20,870 bases of DNA from assembly GCA_905250885.1 (NCBI GenBank), contig CAJNOQ010003256.1, positions 1 to 20,870 of the forward strand. Direction: 5' to 3'. Made by a program: the position numbers and the translations under genes. Of the stretch, positions 9,847-18,985 are shown in pieces (position 1 is the first letter of the stretch; the number at the start of each line of letters is the position of its first letter). The DNA comes from Didymodactylos carnosus. Its lineage: Eukaryota > Rotifera > Eurotatoria > Philodinida > Philodinidae. The notes below the pieces were generated by a model. The model searched no databases, was not told the origin of the DNA, and was given only the letters and a program-made list of their open reading frames with translations.

Positions 9847-10125
9847 CGACTGGTATCAGCAAATGGCTTATGTAAAACATATTCGATGGTTCATCAACTT
9901 ATTATATAGTTAAAATGACTCCCTACAATCGGTCTAATGAAATCTGTGTGATTATTTATCTCAAAGTTAATTAGGCAAAGTTTATAAAACATTACGGAGA
10001 GGTGCTTAACAAACGAAGAACAGAAAATACATATTTTTATTTAAATAAATATAAAAAAGTTAAAAAGAAACTTTAAAAAGCTTTTTTGATACACAAAAAG
10101 TGCGTAATAAATAAATGAAATCAAA
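9847..10125. other. Spacer between two minus-strand pseudogenes
   Basis: AT-rich and adenine-rich near 10030-10100. No feature could be supported. Confidence 0.4.
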
Positions 10126-11221
10126 TTAACACCATCCTGTAAGATAAATTAAATACTTTTCACTTTCCGAATCACGTTCAACTTTATCAACACAGAAATG
10201 ATGCCCAGCTATTAACAGTATTTCTTGTTCATCAAGATCACTGTTATTCTGAAACCACGGTATGTTTTCGAATTCGTATATAATCATTATAGTCACTGAT
10301 GAATATTCTCACTTTAGTCTTATCTAAACTTCCTCACAAAATAGAAGTCAAAGTTAGTTACTATTTTGTTCTACATACATCATAACCTTAGCAATAAACT
10401 TTAGTTAAAATTTTAAATTGTAAAACGAAATCGTACATAGAATGAATCAACTAATTTTTAGGTTCAATTTTGAAACAAAATCTCAAGATTTAAGCTCTAC
10501 GTCGTTTTCAAACAGTCATATAATGTGAAAGAGACCATATATCAGTTAGAGAGTTATTGTAAACATCATGTATAGGTATACTAATAATAAATAATGTATT
10601 TCCACTACTGAATTTCAGCTACTTCACGATCTTTAGATGTCGATGTAAAAGCTAATCATCTAATATCTTTACGAACAGCCTGTTTATATTCTTCAATCGT
10701 TTCATCCTTAAGAGTGCAACCACAATAAACAGTTAGTTCTCTATCATCGTCTACGTCCAATAAATGATCTTGCAACAAATAACAATAAGCACTCAATCTA
10801 TCAATTTTAGACATATATTCGTTTCTTAAAGTTGAATTAACTAATATATACAAAAATTATTCAACTGAATAAAGACGCGTAGTACATTTAAAAATTTCTT
10901 CCTCTGATTTATTTTTCACATTTCTTAGTCGATCAGCTATTAGTTGAGCTTCGAATTCCTTATGCAATAATTTACCTTCTTGTAAAATGCCTTGAGTTTT
11001 TATAATATAAGAGGAGACAAATAGAATTTCTGATCTAACAAACATAATGAAAAGATAAAATATTACCTTTAACAATTTATTCAACAATTTCTGGATAATC
11101 ATTTTTATGAGCTAATGCTAAATTTCTCTTCTTCCATTCATCAATAAAATCAGATCCCAAGTTTATACCGTCAATAAATGATTTCCTTGGTAGCGGTGGT
11201 TCAGGAAACAAAATCGTTCTT

Positions 11222-11930
11222 CCCTTAAGCCCCCCACTCACGTCAGAAATGGTGATTTTCGGTCAAAACATCGGTCTTGAGATAAGCACATGGGAAGATA
11301 GCCTGGGAAGATAGTCTACTTTCAGAATCTGTATCGCTCTTGATTACAAAAGTGTTTTTCCGAAGATTTTGAGCAAGATTTCTAGGAGCCTTGGAAAACC
11401 GGGTCTTCAAATAATAGCTTTTTCCTGGGTTCTTATATAATTAAAATTTTACTGAACATACAGATTTGTATGGCAAACGTTTCTGGTCAAAATAAGACCT
11501 CGCACAACTCTCTATGACCTTGCATCAAAAAGTTACAGACATTTTCCTAGAAGTTCTAAAATTGAGCGTTTAATACAGCGTTTTCTCTATGTAAGAGTTA
11601 CGCCTGAAGTATTTCCCAAGATTTTTTATAGCGGTTTGTCATAGAGAGTTTATTCTTTTTTTGTTTAAAAGAGGGAAAGAGACTACATCGTCTGACCGGC
11701 GCCGATTTTTGAATTAGGCCTTAGTTTTTTATCAAATTATCAATTTTTAGAAAACCCTGAAGGAGTTTTCCGATTTTGGAGGTTATTGGTTGCGTGGAAA
11801 ACCAATAAAGGCTTAATTGAAAAATCGATGCCCATGTCAGGCCATGTAATCAGGTGTCTAGCTTAAAATAAAACAAACCCGAACTTTCCTGCTTGAACTA
11901 TGTTAAAAAATCTTTGAAAACAAGTCAGGG
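11222..11930. other. DNA interposed within the ART pseudogene
   Basis: About 0.7 kb separates the WWE and ART parts and does not read as either. It begins at a G/C-rich block (CTTAAGCCCCCCACTCACGTC) unlike the coding remnant. It contains a duplicated GGGAAGATAG word near 11295-11315, an ACTCTCTATGAC word inverted near 11510 and 11635, and the inverted repeat at 11693-11838. It may be a transposon insertion or a large intron. Confidence 0.45.
11693..11838. repeat. Small inverted repeat (about 30-bp arms)
   Basis: The left end reads GACCGGCGCCGATTTTTGAA then TTAGGCCTTA. The right end, reverse-complemented, reads GACATGGGCATCGATTTTTC then AATTAAGCCTTTA. The arms match imperfectly around an ~85-bp interior. 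Consistent with a very short MITE inside the interposed DNA of the ART pseudogene. No target-site duplication was recognised. Confidence 0.45.
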
Positions 11931-12504
11931 TTCATTAAACGTTGTGCGATTTCAATCTTTTCTCTCTTCATAGGTCTTTGTTTATGTCTATCGTCTTTTC
12001 TTATTTGCATCACATGTTTAAAAGTAATAATATAGTCATCTAACCGTACCTTGCACTATTCTTTCTTCTGATATGCTTCTTTAATAAATGCATTTTCTAA
12101 ATCCGAATACTGTTTCCATTTCTTTCTTTCTTTCCCATTCTGTGGATTTTGATTTGATTGCCACGACTATATGATTTTCTTTCTCGATGACGTTTTTGTA
12201 TTAACTGCTGCTACTCTAGACATTTATAATGTCTATCTAAAAAACGAACAATAAGAAACCACGATAGTGAATTATTCGACGAATTTTTAGAAGAATAGCG
12301 AACCCAATAAGAATTGGTCTAACTTTGTAAAAAAATTTAAATACGCGCGGTATTCTTCATGATGATGGATGCGTAAAACATCATAATGAAACGAAACAAA
12401 TTTTTCGTGATACAGCAAAAACAATCAAAATTGTATATTTTATTCAGAACTCGATTCTCGACAATGTGAGCTTTTGCTTTTTTTGCTTCATCTATGGTAC
12501 TGAG

Positions 12505-12876
12505 TAGGCATGCATCGGTATCGGTATTCATACCGAAATACCGATACAGAAAATACCGAACTTCGATATATACCGATACCGAAAATACCGACTTTTTTCA
12601 CTTGGAATTTTTTGGATTTTTTCATTTGAAATGAGATGTTTTAGCGTCCTGAACACCCGGAATGAATCAGGGACAAAAAACAAGAGCTTTGTTTGCTTTC
12701 TAAAGCCAAAGTTTTTCTTTTTTTTCTATCTGCACATGCTCAAAATACACAGCTGAGTGTTGTTTATACGTTCTGCCTGTCCAGGATGCTAAAATACCTC
12801 ATTTCAAATGAAAAAATTCCAAGTCAAAAAAAGTCGGTATTTTCGGTATCGGTACTTTCGGTATTCGGTATACCGA
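12505..12876. mobile_element. CGGTAT-rich inverted-repeat MITE, probable hAT type
   Basis: Both ends are built of repeated CGGTAT/ATACCG words. The arms pair inwards through ATACCGACTTTTTT, TTGGAATTTTTT, TTTCATTTGAAATGAG and TTTTAGC-TCCTG on the left, with their complements on the right near 12780-12840. The octamer GTACTGAG is present exactly at 12497-12504 and 12877-12884, immediately outside the unit. An 8-bp target duplication is the hallmark of hAT transposons. The left end has an extra TAGGCATGCA before the first TCGGTAT that the right end lacks, so one terminus may be truncated. There is no transposase, so it is non-autonomous. Confidence 0.68.
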
Positions 12877-12884
12877 GTACTGAG

Positions 12885-15299
12885 GAGCGAAGAAGAAAAA
12901 AAACGAAGAAAAATTGAAGAAAATGCATAATTTTTTTCTTATTCTTAGTCACGTGAGTATGTAGAATGAAAAGATCAAAACGAGAAAATTGGTGAACTAA
13001 TGAATGAAAGTGAGGTTAATTGAAAATTATATAAAAGCTGTAATAAAAATACATATTCATCGATGACGTCAAACTTCTTGTAAGCCGTTCTCCTTAGGGA
13101 AACAATTTCAAAACGAAATACTTTGACTTTCTCAGTTATTTAACATGCTCTTTCGAACTGGCATACAAAGAGCAAAATCTGAGATTGGTCAGATGCCGTG
13201 CCAGAATATCTCAAACAAGGCACTCTCATGAGCTGTCTCTTAAGTATAACAAATTTATTATATTTATCTAAGCAAAAACTGTCTACGTCGGAATACATAA
13301 TTTTTGTTGTAAGTGCCTGAAGAAAGATTGATCCTGATGCACTTCACAACAGCAGTTTAAAACCTTTTATTGATCTTAACCCAATCACATTGGTGCTCAA
13401 ACAAGAAAAATGCTCTCAGAGATTCAGATAGTAGGTTTTGTAGAGAATTCAGTTTTCTATCTTTTGGTATATAAAAGACTTTTTGTTTGAAGAGAACGTA
13501 CGAATAATATGCAGTAACATTTAGTCGAGTTTATTATGACACACCCGTTATAATATTTTGTGTCGATAAGAAGTCGTAACATTTGATAATTCAATGCACG
13601 AAAGTCCTTCAGCGTCTTACTATTTAGCATTACTAAATCCCATTTTTCACGGGCTTTCATTTGGTATAAAATTCATCATATGTTCGATTTAGAATTATAG
13701 CGTTACCCCCGTTGAATAATATTATTTACCATCCTGTACACCCATCTGCTTTTGGGGTTTCTTATTTTCTCCTGCATGACCTTTCTTCCAAAAAAATTTT
13801 GAAACTTGAAACCGGTTTCACCTTTCTGCCATAATCGTTCAGCTTTTTCTTAAAGATTCACAATTCCTGCTGTCGCCAAACCCCTGTCTCAAGGGAATTC
13901 AAGTGTTAAGAATCTAATGCGGTTTGATCCTCTAATAATTCTTCATTAAGATATCCTGAAAACTTCTGAATTCGAAATCCTCGTTTTCCAGAATCCTATC
14001 ACGAAATTCAAGTTTGAAGAAAATTAAGGTCAGCAATGGATTTAGGGTGTTCCAAACCTTTAGGCCCTAACTTTTAGTTTGACTTTTAAACATTTGACTC
14101 GTATACTCTCATTTGTTTCTTCAAACGTGAGTACGTTTCTGAGAGAAATAGCTGTTACACATCGAGTAGCACTGATGCAAATTTAAGAATCTATAAAGTG
14201 AACAAAAATTGTTTGATTGTTTTTTAAGAGCTTCCGGTGGAACGTCTACCAAATAACGTGGTTGGTGCTGAAACGTAAATACCAGTGTTTGAAAAAGAAT
14301 GGATAGTTTTTCGTTTGAAAACAACAATGTATCTGAAACTTGATCTGATTGCGTTCATGAAACATTTTTAAGGTTTTAAGTGCATTAGAACACGATTGAC
14401 TCTGTAATATTCTTAAAGGTCATACAGTGAGAATCACGCCTCCTTGTTCTCTATTTTCCAACAGGAAAAAAACTCGCCTCATTTGAATAAAATTTTAAAA
14501 TGTAGAGCAGAGAAAAAGTCATTTGCATTGTATACCCTTGTCTTTTAATTACTAGAACATAACCGGTACACTTAATTTTCCAGAATAGCATAGTCAACGC
14601 ATGTACACACACCGATATTTGACCTTTTAATCAGTTTCCGGAATCTCGGGCAAACGAGGGCACGCTCTTCAACACGCTAATGTTCGACTAAATTACTTTT
14701 TTTGCCAAAAAATGTGGAGTAAGCCAACGTTTTTTAACTCATCGTACTCTTTCAATAATGTCTCAAAAACTATTCAGTTTTCTAACAAAACTTTCAAAAA
14801 TTTTGAAAAAAACTATCCAAACCTCTTTATTCTCAATGAATACGTTACACTGCATCCTGTTTTTGAACCACAAAATATCGCTGGTGAGGAACCGCGGTTA
14901 ATCCACGATTTTCCCGATATGGAACACATTAAAGTTCAAATTCGTAAGAAAAGGAACCAAAAGTGTAAAAGCTGAAAAGAAGAAAAAGTGCTCATAGTAA
15001 GAGTTAAACCGATATTACTTATTTGACGAAAAAGCCGACAACTAACCGCGGTTAGCCGCACGAATACTCGTTTCAATAATCAATGCTGAATGCTGTCTAT
15101 GAAAATAAAAATTTCCCGATCTCCTAACAACAACGCAGCACTACCAGATTCGCACATAAAGTAAGCATTTCAACTTTCCATTGGACAGCTCGATATGAGG
15201 GCCTAACAGCAATGTAGATGGGTTGCAGCTGTTAAGAAGTATTGTAGAAAGATACCGTCACCTGAGTAATAAATCTTAATAAAGATCAGACATTAATTG
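12885..15299. other. Long gene-poor stretch
   Basis: No recognised gene. A hairpin TGCTCTTT-(13 nt)-AAAGAGCA lies near 13147-13175. An 87-codon plus-strand frame at 14712-14975 (ATG, ending RKKRNQKCKS) has protein-like composition in its second half (FEPQNIAGEEPRLIHDFPD). It has no relative I know and no supporting context. A CTAACCGCGGTTAG palindrome near 15043 repeats a CCGCGGTTA word at about 14891. Other frames are short and look random. Confidence 0.4.
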
Positions 15300-15761
15300 T
15301 CAACATTTACCAGTGCTTAGGACAGTATAATCTAACTGCCTCACCAAACCTACTTCAAGACGACAATTGCCCCACATGAAATGTGCGCGTGCATGATAAC
15401 GTGTTGCCACAATAAGCAAACCGATATTCAACCTTTTTTGTAACAACAGCATACATATAAGCAGCAATTCTTCTTGCTCTTGAAACGTACTACCTCTACC
15501 TGGAGTCAAGCTTAAATGCTCAGAAAAATACATTGTATATAGACAATATTCGAACGCATGTTTTCTCATACGTGTAAAGAGAAAGTTTCCCTCATTATTA
15601 GTCTTTTTTGTGGATTTTATGCAGTATTTATTAAAATATATTTTCTTTTCTGATTGTCTGTGGATATTTTTTCTAGAACTTATTCTGTAAGATTGACTGA
15701 TTTTCTTTTCTTCCAGATGTTTGCAAGAAAAGTCGACCGAAAATTTTCGTTTTTTTGACAT
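15300..15761 (-). CDS. Unrecognised 153-codon ORF
   Basis: An uninterrupted frame from ATG (15759-15761) to stop. The N-terminal 60 residues are very basic and Lys/Ser-rich (MSKKRKFSVDF start, NLS-like). The rest is a mixed region with LLLICMLLLQKRLNIGLLIV and YHARAHFMWGNC stretches. I do not recognise a domain. In DNA this AT-rich a frame of this length is unusual but can occur by chance. It has no clear splice partner and no matching paralogue in the window. It could be a transposon gene relic, one exon of a gene, or spurious. Confidence 0.22.
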   Translation of the reverse strand: MSKKRKFSVDFSCKHLEEKKISQSYRISSRKNIHRQSEKKIYFNKYCIKSTKKTNNEGNFLFTRMRKHAFEYCLYTMYFSEHLSLTPGRGSTFQEQEELLLICMLLLQKRLNIGLLIVATRYHARAHFMWGNCRLEVGLVRQLDYTVLSTGKC

Positions 15762-16071
15762 TCAATGAAAAATGAATCTGTTACATATTGCGAACTGGCA
15801 TAACATCAGTGAAATCAATAAAATTTGTGGAAAGTATGTACAACATGTTTCTAAAGACAGATAATTATGGCTTATTTTTTACTAAATAACTACGCATCGG
15901 TTGCGCTATTTTTCAATAAGAAACTTCTAACTCTTAGGCTTTTCTTACGAGTTAAAATGCTCGACGCATCGACGAGATCGCTCTTACCTGTCAAAAATCG
16001 CTACGTGCATTAAACATAATATTCGCAGAAGCTCCGTTACTGATCCGCTTAATAATTTCGAGATGAAGCCG
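15762..16071. other. Gene-free spacer
   Basis: AT-rich and interspersed with short CG-containing words (CGACGCATCGACGAGATCG near 15961). Nothing supported. Confidence 0.35.
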
Positions 16072-16602
16072 ACTTTTATTTCATTAGAACTGCCATTAAA
16101 CGAGCTTTAAAAGTACGAATTGCTCCTTTTTTATTTTGCTTAATCACCGAGAAAACTCATTTGTAAATCACGAGCCAAAAAATCGAAATTCTGCCCGCCA
16201 TTCTCTATTTTCTCCATTAGAACTCACTTTTTATGCAATGAAAATATTCTATTCGGAGTCAGCGTCAAAAACTGAGTCGAATGATATACGTTTAGAAATT
16301 TTTCGTTGATTTTCTTTTTCTGGTGAAAGTCTCAGCACTTTCTGGATTTGAAAATTCGAAGAAAACAAAAGTAGGATAAAAAGGTATATAATTCGACTCA
16401 GTTTAGAGGCTGACCCCGAAAAGAATACTTTCATTGCATAAAAAGTGAGTTCTAATAAAGAAAATAGAGAATGACGGACAGAATTTCGGTTTTTGGGCTC
16501 CTGATTTACAAGTGATTTTTGTCGGTGTCAAAGCAAAATGAAAAATAAGCAGTTCCTACTTTTAAAGCTCGTTTAATGGCGATTCTACTGAAGTAAAAAA
16601 GT
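16072..16602. mobile_element. Foldback element 3 (about 220-bp inverted arms)
   Basis: Arms about 16072-16292 and 16381-16602 are reverse complements with scattered substitutions, roughly 85-90% identity by eye, around an ~88-bp loop. Perfectly kept blocks include GCCATTAAACGAGCTTTAAA, ATTCTCTATTTTCT and TTAGAACTCACTTTTTATGC with their complements on the other side. The 61-codon minus frame at 16249-16434 is just the inside of this palindrome. No target-site duplication is seen. It is older than foldback 2 judging by arm divergence. Confidence 0.78.
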
Positions 16603-16958
16603 AGGTATCATCTCTTCGTAAAAGAAACTAGATAGGTTTGCAAAATTATTTAGGAACTTTTCACAAGGGGGAGTCCAAAACGTTCATACTGGATAGACCT
16701 TGACTTCAACCTCAATCAAGCATCATTCTCATACACTATTATTTTAAATAATGAAATAATATGTAATGAAAGAATGTAATGGGTTTTGAAGAATGGAGAA
16801 TTTTCTGTCAAATGAGTCTAGAATGGGATCTTCAAACTATAGTAAGTGTCCCAAAAAAAGAAAGCAAAAGTGGTTTATTACTTATACACCATTCATTAGT
16901 GTTCGAATAAGTGACTGTTCACTATAAAATATATCTCCGTTATATAATGGTACAAATA
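16603..16958. other. 3' flank of the GH16 gene
   Basis: Contains the likely GH16 polyadenylation site and no other feature. Confidence 0.4.
16874..16879 (-). promoter_or_regulatory. Probable polyadenylation signal of the GH16 gene
   Basis: AATAAA on the minus strand (TTTATT on plus), 80 nt beyond the GH16 stop codon, a normal distance for a short animal 3' UTR. Confidence 0.45.
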
Positions 16959-17867
16959 TCATGTAAATACTTTAATCCAATCGACATACATGGCATCAGG
17001 ATGTATTTTTGATGGATCTAAATTCACGAAATAATTACCTCCTACCGCCACATTCAAAGTAATCCGTTGAAGTTTTCCAAATAAACTGGGAATGTATTTG
17101 TTTGCAGGCGTGCTGGCCGATTTTTTATTTATTATTTTTCCATCTAGTAAATATATTAGACTCTGTTTTGTCCATATCACTTCATACACGTGATAACATT
17201 TTGTAAGACTCACATTTGAAGTAATGAGAGAAGTGATTTTAGTTGCATCCGTTTGCGGTATGTTAGGTTGGCTACCATAAAAATAATTTGTTGTGTATTG
17301 AAATGGATATTGACCCTGCGCTTCAATAATATCAATTTCGCCTTTTGTTGGCCATGGATCATTATAGGTCCAAAATGCTGGCCACATACCATAACCAGAA
17401 GGTAGTTTAATACGTGCACTGATTCGTACTTTTGAGAAGGATTTAGTTGGTGTAAAATAGGTTTTAGATTCGATTCTTCCTGATGTATAATTAAATGTTT
17501 TCAACTGTGGGTTAGATGGTACAGTAGCGCCTTTAACTGTTTCTTTTCTTGCTGTAATTACGAGTTTACCATTTTGTACTTTTAAATTAGATGACTGATA
17601 ATATTGAAGTTCTTGGTTGTACGCTCCACCAGTCCAGATTTTCCAATTATGAAGATTGGTATTAAAATTATCTTCAAATACTTTCTTATAATAGCCTTGG
17701 TGAATAAGTGCCTTTTCATCTATATCATAATTACATTTACCATTTCGTGTTCTTGCGGCAACTACGTCGCGTTCTACACCGGTCTGGCTAATGAAACTGT
17801 CAGCTGGTACACAACTGATCATGGTGATGAAACATAGTGCACCAGCAGCGACAGCAGATAATGGCAT
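16959..17867 (-). CDS. Secreted GH16 beta-1,3(4)-glucanase (laminarinase-like)
   Basis: Glycoside hydrolase family 16 enzyme, 302 residues, single exon, predicted to cleave beta-1,3 or mixed beta-1,3-1,4 glucans outside the cell. The start is the ATG at 17865-17867; the frame extends two codons further only to a GTG. Residues 1-20 are a signal peptide (AVAAGALCFITMISC). Landmarks in order are EDNFNT, NQELQYY, YTSGRIESK, ARIKLPSGYGMWPAFW, the active site GEIDIIEAQG, HVYEVIWT, LLDGK, ITLNVAVGG, and the final YVDWIKVFT strand. In the active site Glu177 is the nucleophile, Asp179 the assistant and Glu182 the acid/base. All catalytic residues are present and nothing is broken. Intronless GH16 genes in bdelloids are commonly ascribed to horizontal transfer, which is likely but unproven here. 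Probable use: digestion of algal or fungal glucans. Confidence 0.9.
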   Translation of the reverse strand: MPLSAVAAGALCFITMISCVPADSFISQTGVERDVVAARTRNGKCNYDIDEKALIHQGYYKKVFEDNFNTNLHNWKIWTGGAYNQELQYYQSSNLKVQNGKLVITARKETVKGATVPSNPQLKTFNYTSGRIESKTYFTPTKSFSKVRISARIKLPSGYGMWPAFWTYNDPWPTKGEIDIIEAQGQYPFQYTTNYFYGSQPNIPQTDATKITSLITSNVSLTKCYHVYEVIWTKQSLIYLLDGKIINKKSASTPANKYIPSLFGKLQRITLNVAVGGNYFVNLDPSKIHPDAMYVDWIKVFT

Positions 17868-18326
17868 AATCACTGCTTGAATTTAAAAAATATAAGATAA
17901 ACTATAAAGAAAGAAGCAGGTGTTATCAAATTGAAAATAATTTTAAGGCATGCACGACGGAGTACTTATTTTTTTAACTGTAACAAAAAACCTAACTAAT
18001 GGTATGGGAAAAGCTCCCGTTTCTCTAGTAACTGCCATCACATGCTCTAAGCAAATGATTAGTACACATATATTAACTTAGAAGCTAAACCAAATGGCAC
18101 CCAAAGTATGGAAAGAACCTTACACACGTCATCCTTCACTAATAGCAGACGCAAAGTACATCTAACTTAACTGTTGCTTACCGTCTGTACTTGAATAATT
18201 ATTGTTCTATTTCCTCCAAACAAACAATGCGTCAATGCTATTCTTTGTATGAGATTAGATAGTAAAGAAAAAGAGAAAAATTGGTGTCGCATGCTCATTT
18301 AAGCGTATAATGACTAAATCTTTTCA
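17868..18326. other. 5' flank of the GH16 gene
   Basis: Probably holds the GH16 promoter. A pyrimidine tract followed by TAG (CTTCTTTCTTTATAG on the minus strand, near 17905-17920) could be the acceptor of a 5'-UTR intron. No gene is seen. Confidence 0.35.
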
Positions 18327-18468
18327 AATCAAGAATATGATACTTATTTTAATCATATAATCTAAAGGTACAAAATAGTAAACTCGTAATTACAACAAGA
18401 AAAGAAACAGTTGTAGACGTTAGTGTACCATTAACCCACAGTTGAAAACATTTAATTATACATCAGTA
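18327..18468 (+). pseudogene. Decayed GH16 gene fragment, inverted relative to the intact gene
   Basis: Matches the intact GH16 gene between its NQELQYY and FNYTS codons, on the opposite strand. The best part (about 18366-18468) has roughly 9 differences in 103 bp, about 91% identity. It still reads VQNSKLVIT, RKETV, then after a one-base deletion in the CCATCTAACC context a second frame carrying the PQLKTFNYTS equivalent. The front (18327-18365) is more diverged and has a TAA. Only about 47 codons survive and the active site is absent, so it is a dead relic of a paralogue or an inverted partial duplication. Confidence 0.85.
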
Positions 18469-18556
18469 GACCATCATTTAGTGAATCTCTTTATCGGATA
18501 AGATCAATATTCATTGTTAACCCTGTTCAGTGCTTCCATTTCTTCAGCATACCATT

Positions 18557-18985
18557 TCTGAAACGATGAAGGAAGAATACTCCACCTTGAGGCTACCGTT
18601 ACCGGTATAAGGTGCAGTCAAGTGTCAGTTTCAATAGTTCGATATCTCCCCTACAGTTAGCAAGCTTCTGACATGGTCATCATCTCGTTACTTGTCATCA
18701 ACTGCAGCTCTGATGAGAAAGTTAGCCGGGGACAGAGTCCTTTCGCCCAGTTACTAGAGCTTCCATACGTACTCACTAACCACGTATAGTTTTCCGGAAG
18801 GCCATGAGAACTAGCCGGAGTAGCTGTATCGTACGTCAGAACGCAGCAAGTATGCCACCAGACAGATGATCCTAGGTACTACGACGGAAGTAAATTGATC
18901 AAGGTTATTACATGACTTGCTTGCACCGAGATTCGAACACAATACCGTTGAAGCACGTGACGAAGAACATATCAGCAAGCCATAT
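18557..18985 (-). mobile_element. tRNA-headed dispersed repeat (SINE-like), copy 2
   Basis: Second copy of the 4826-5238 repeat, in the same orientation and alignable end to end with substitutions and small indels. On the minus strand the head reads TGGCTTGCTGATATG (A-box-like, from 18982), then TGTTCGAATCT (B-box-like, from 18939), spaced 43 nt. This copy has the better B box (GTTCGAAT). The body includes CCGGTAACGG and CACGTATAG-type blocks shared with copy 1. The pair suggests an old family, each copy having drifted independently. Confidence 0.6.

Larger units (their letters stand above)
10126..12223 (-). pseudogene. WWE-domain plus ADP-ribosyltransferase (ART) pseudogene
   Basis: Reads leftward from an ATG at 12221-12223 (MSRVAAVNTK). 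A WWE domain lies at about 12165-11971: SWQSNQ, WKQYSDLENAF, VRLDDYIITFKH, KQRPMKR. WWE domains bind ADP-ribose or protein partners. After about 0.7 kb of interposed DNA, 11220 resumes with LGSDFIDEWKKRNLAL and EFEAQLIADRLRNVKNKSEE, then the ART core. The R-S-E layout is visible: LTVYCGCTLKDE (10735-10700), FTSTSKDREVAE (STS at 10635-10643), and LDEQEILL (EQE at 10222-10230). The terminal stop is at 10126-10128. The catalytic-site Arg is replaced by Cys (TGT at 10722-10724, one C-to-T step from CGT). TAG, TAA (10857) and TGA (10656) stops interrupt the frame. Introns may explain gaps at about 11075-11000 and 10580-10310. An intact enzyme would transfer ADP-ribose from NAD+ to targets. Confidence 0.75.

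Noticed and set aside
13457-13660. Minus-strand ORF starting MKAREKWDLVML as a gene or pseudogene
   Set aside because: The first 30 residues look protein-like, but I found no matching extension upstream or downstream and no family.
14712-14975. 87-codon plus-strand ORF as a gene
   Set aside because: No recognised domain, splice partner or context. Its first half is low-complexity Phe/Asn/Ser, so chance is a good explanation.
16249-16434. 61-codon minus-strand ORF
   Set aside because: Lies entirely inside foldback element 3 and is explained by the inverted arms.
17510-17525. Telomere-type repeat (TGTGGG-like words)
   Set aside because: Only isolated single copies occur, within GH16 coding sequence and its relic; there is no tandem array.
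17604-17837. Plus-strand ORF opposite the GH16 gene
   Set aside because: Antisense shadow of the GH16 signal peptide and N-terminus.
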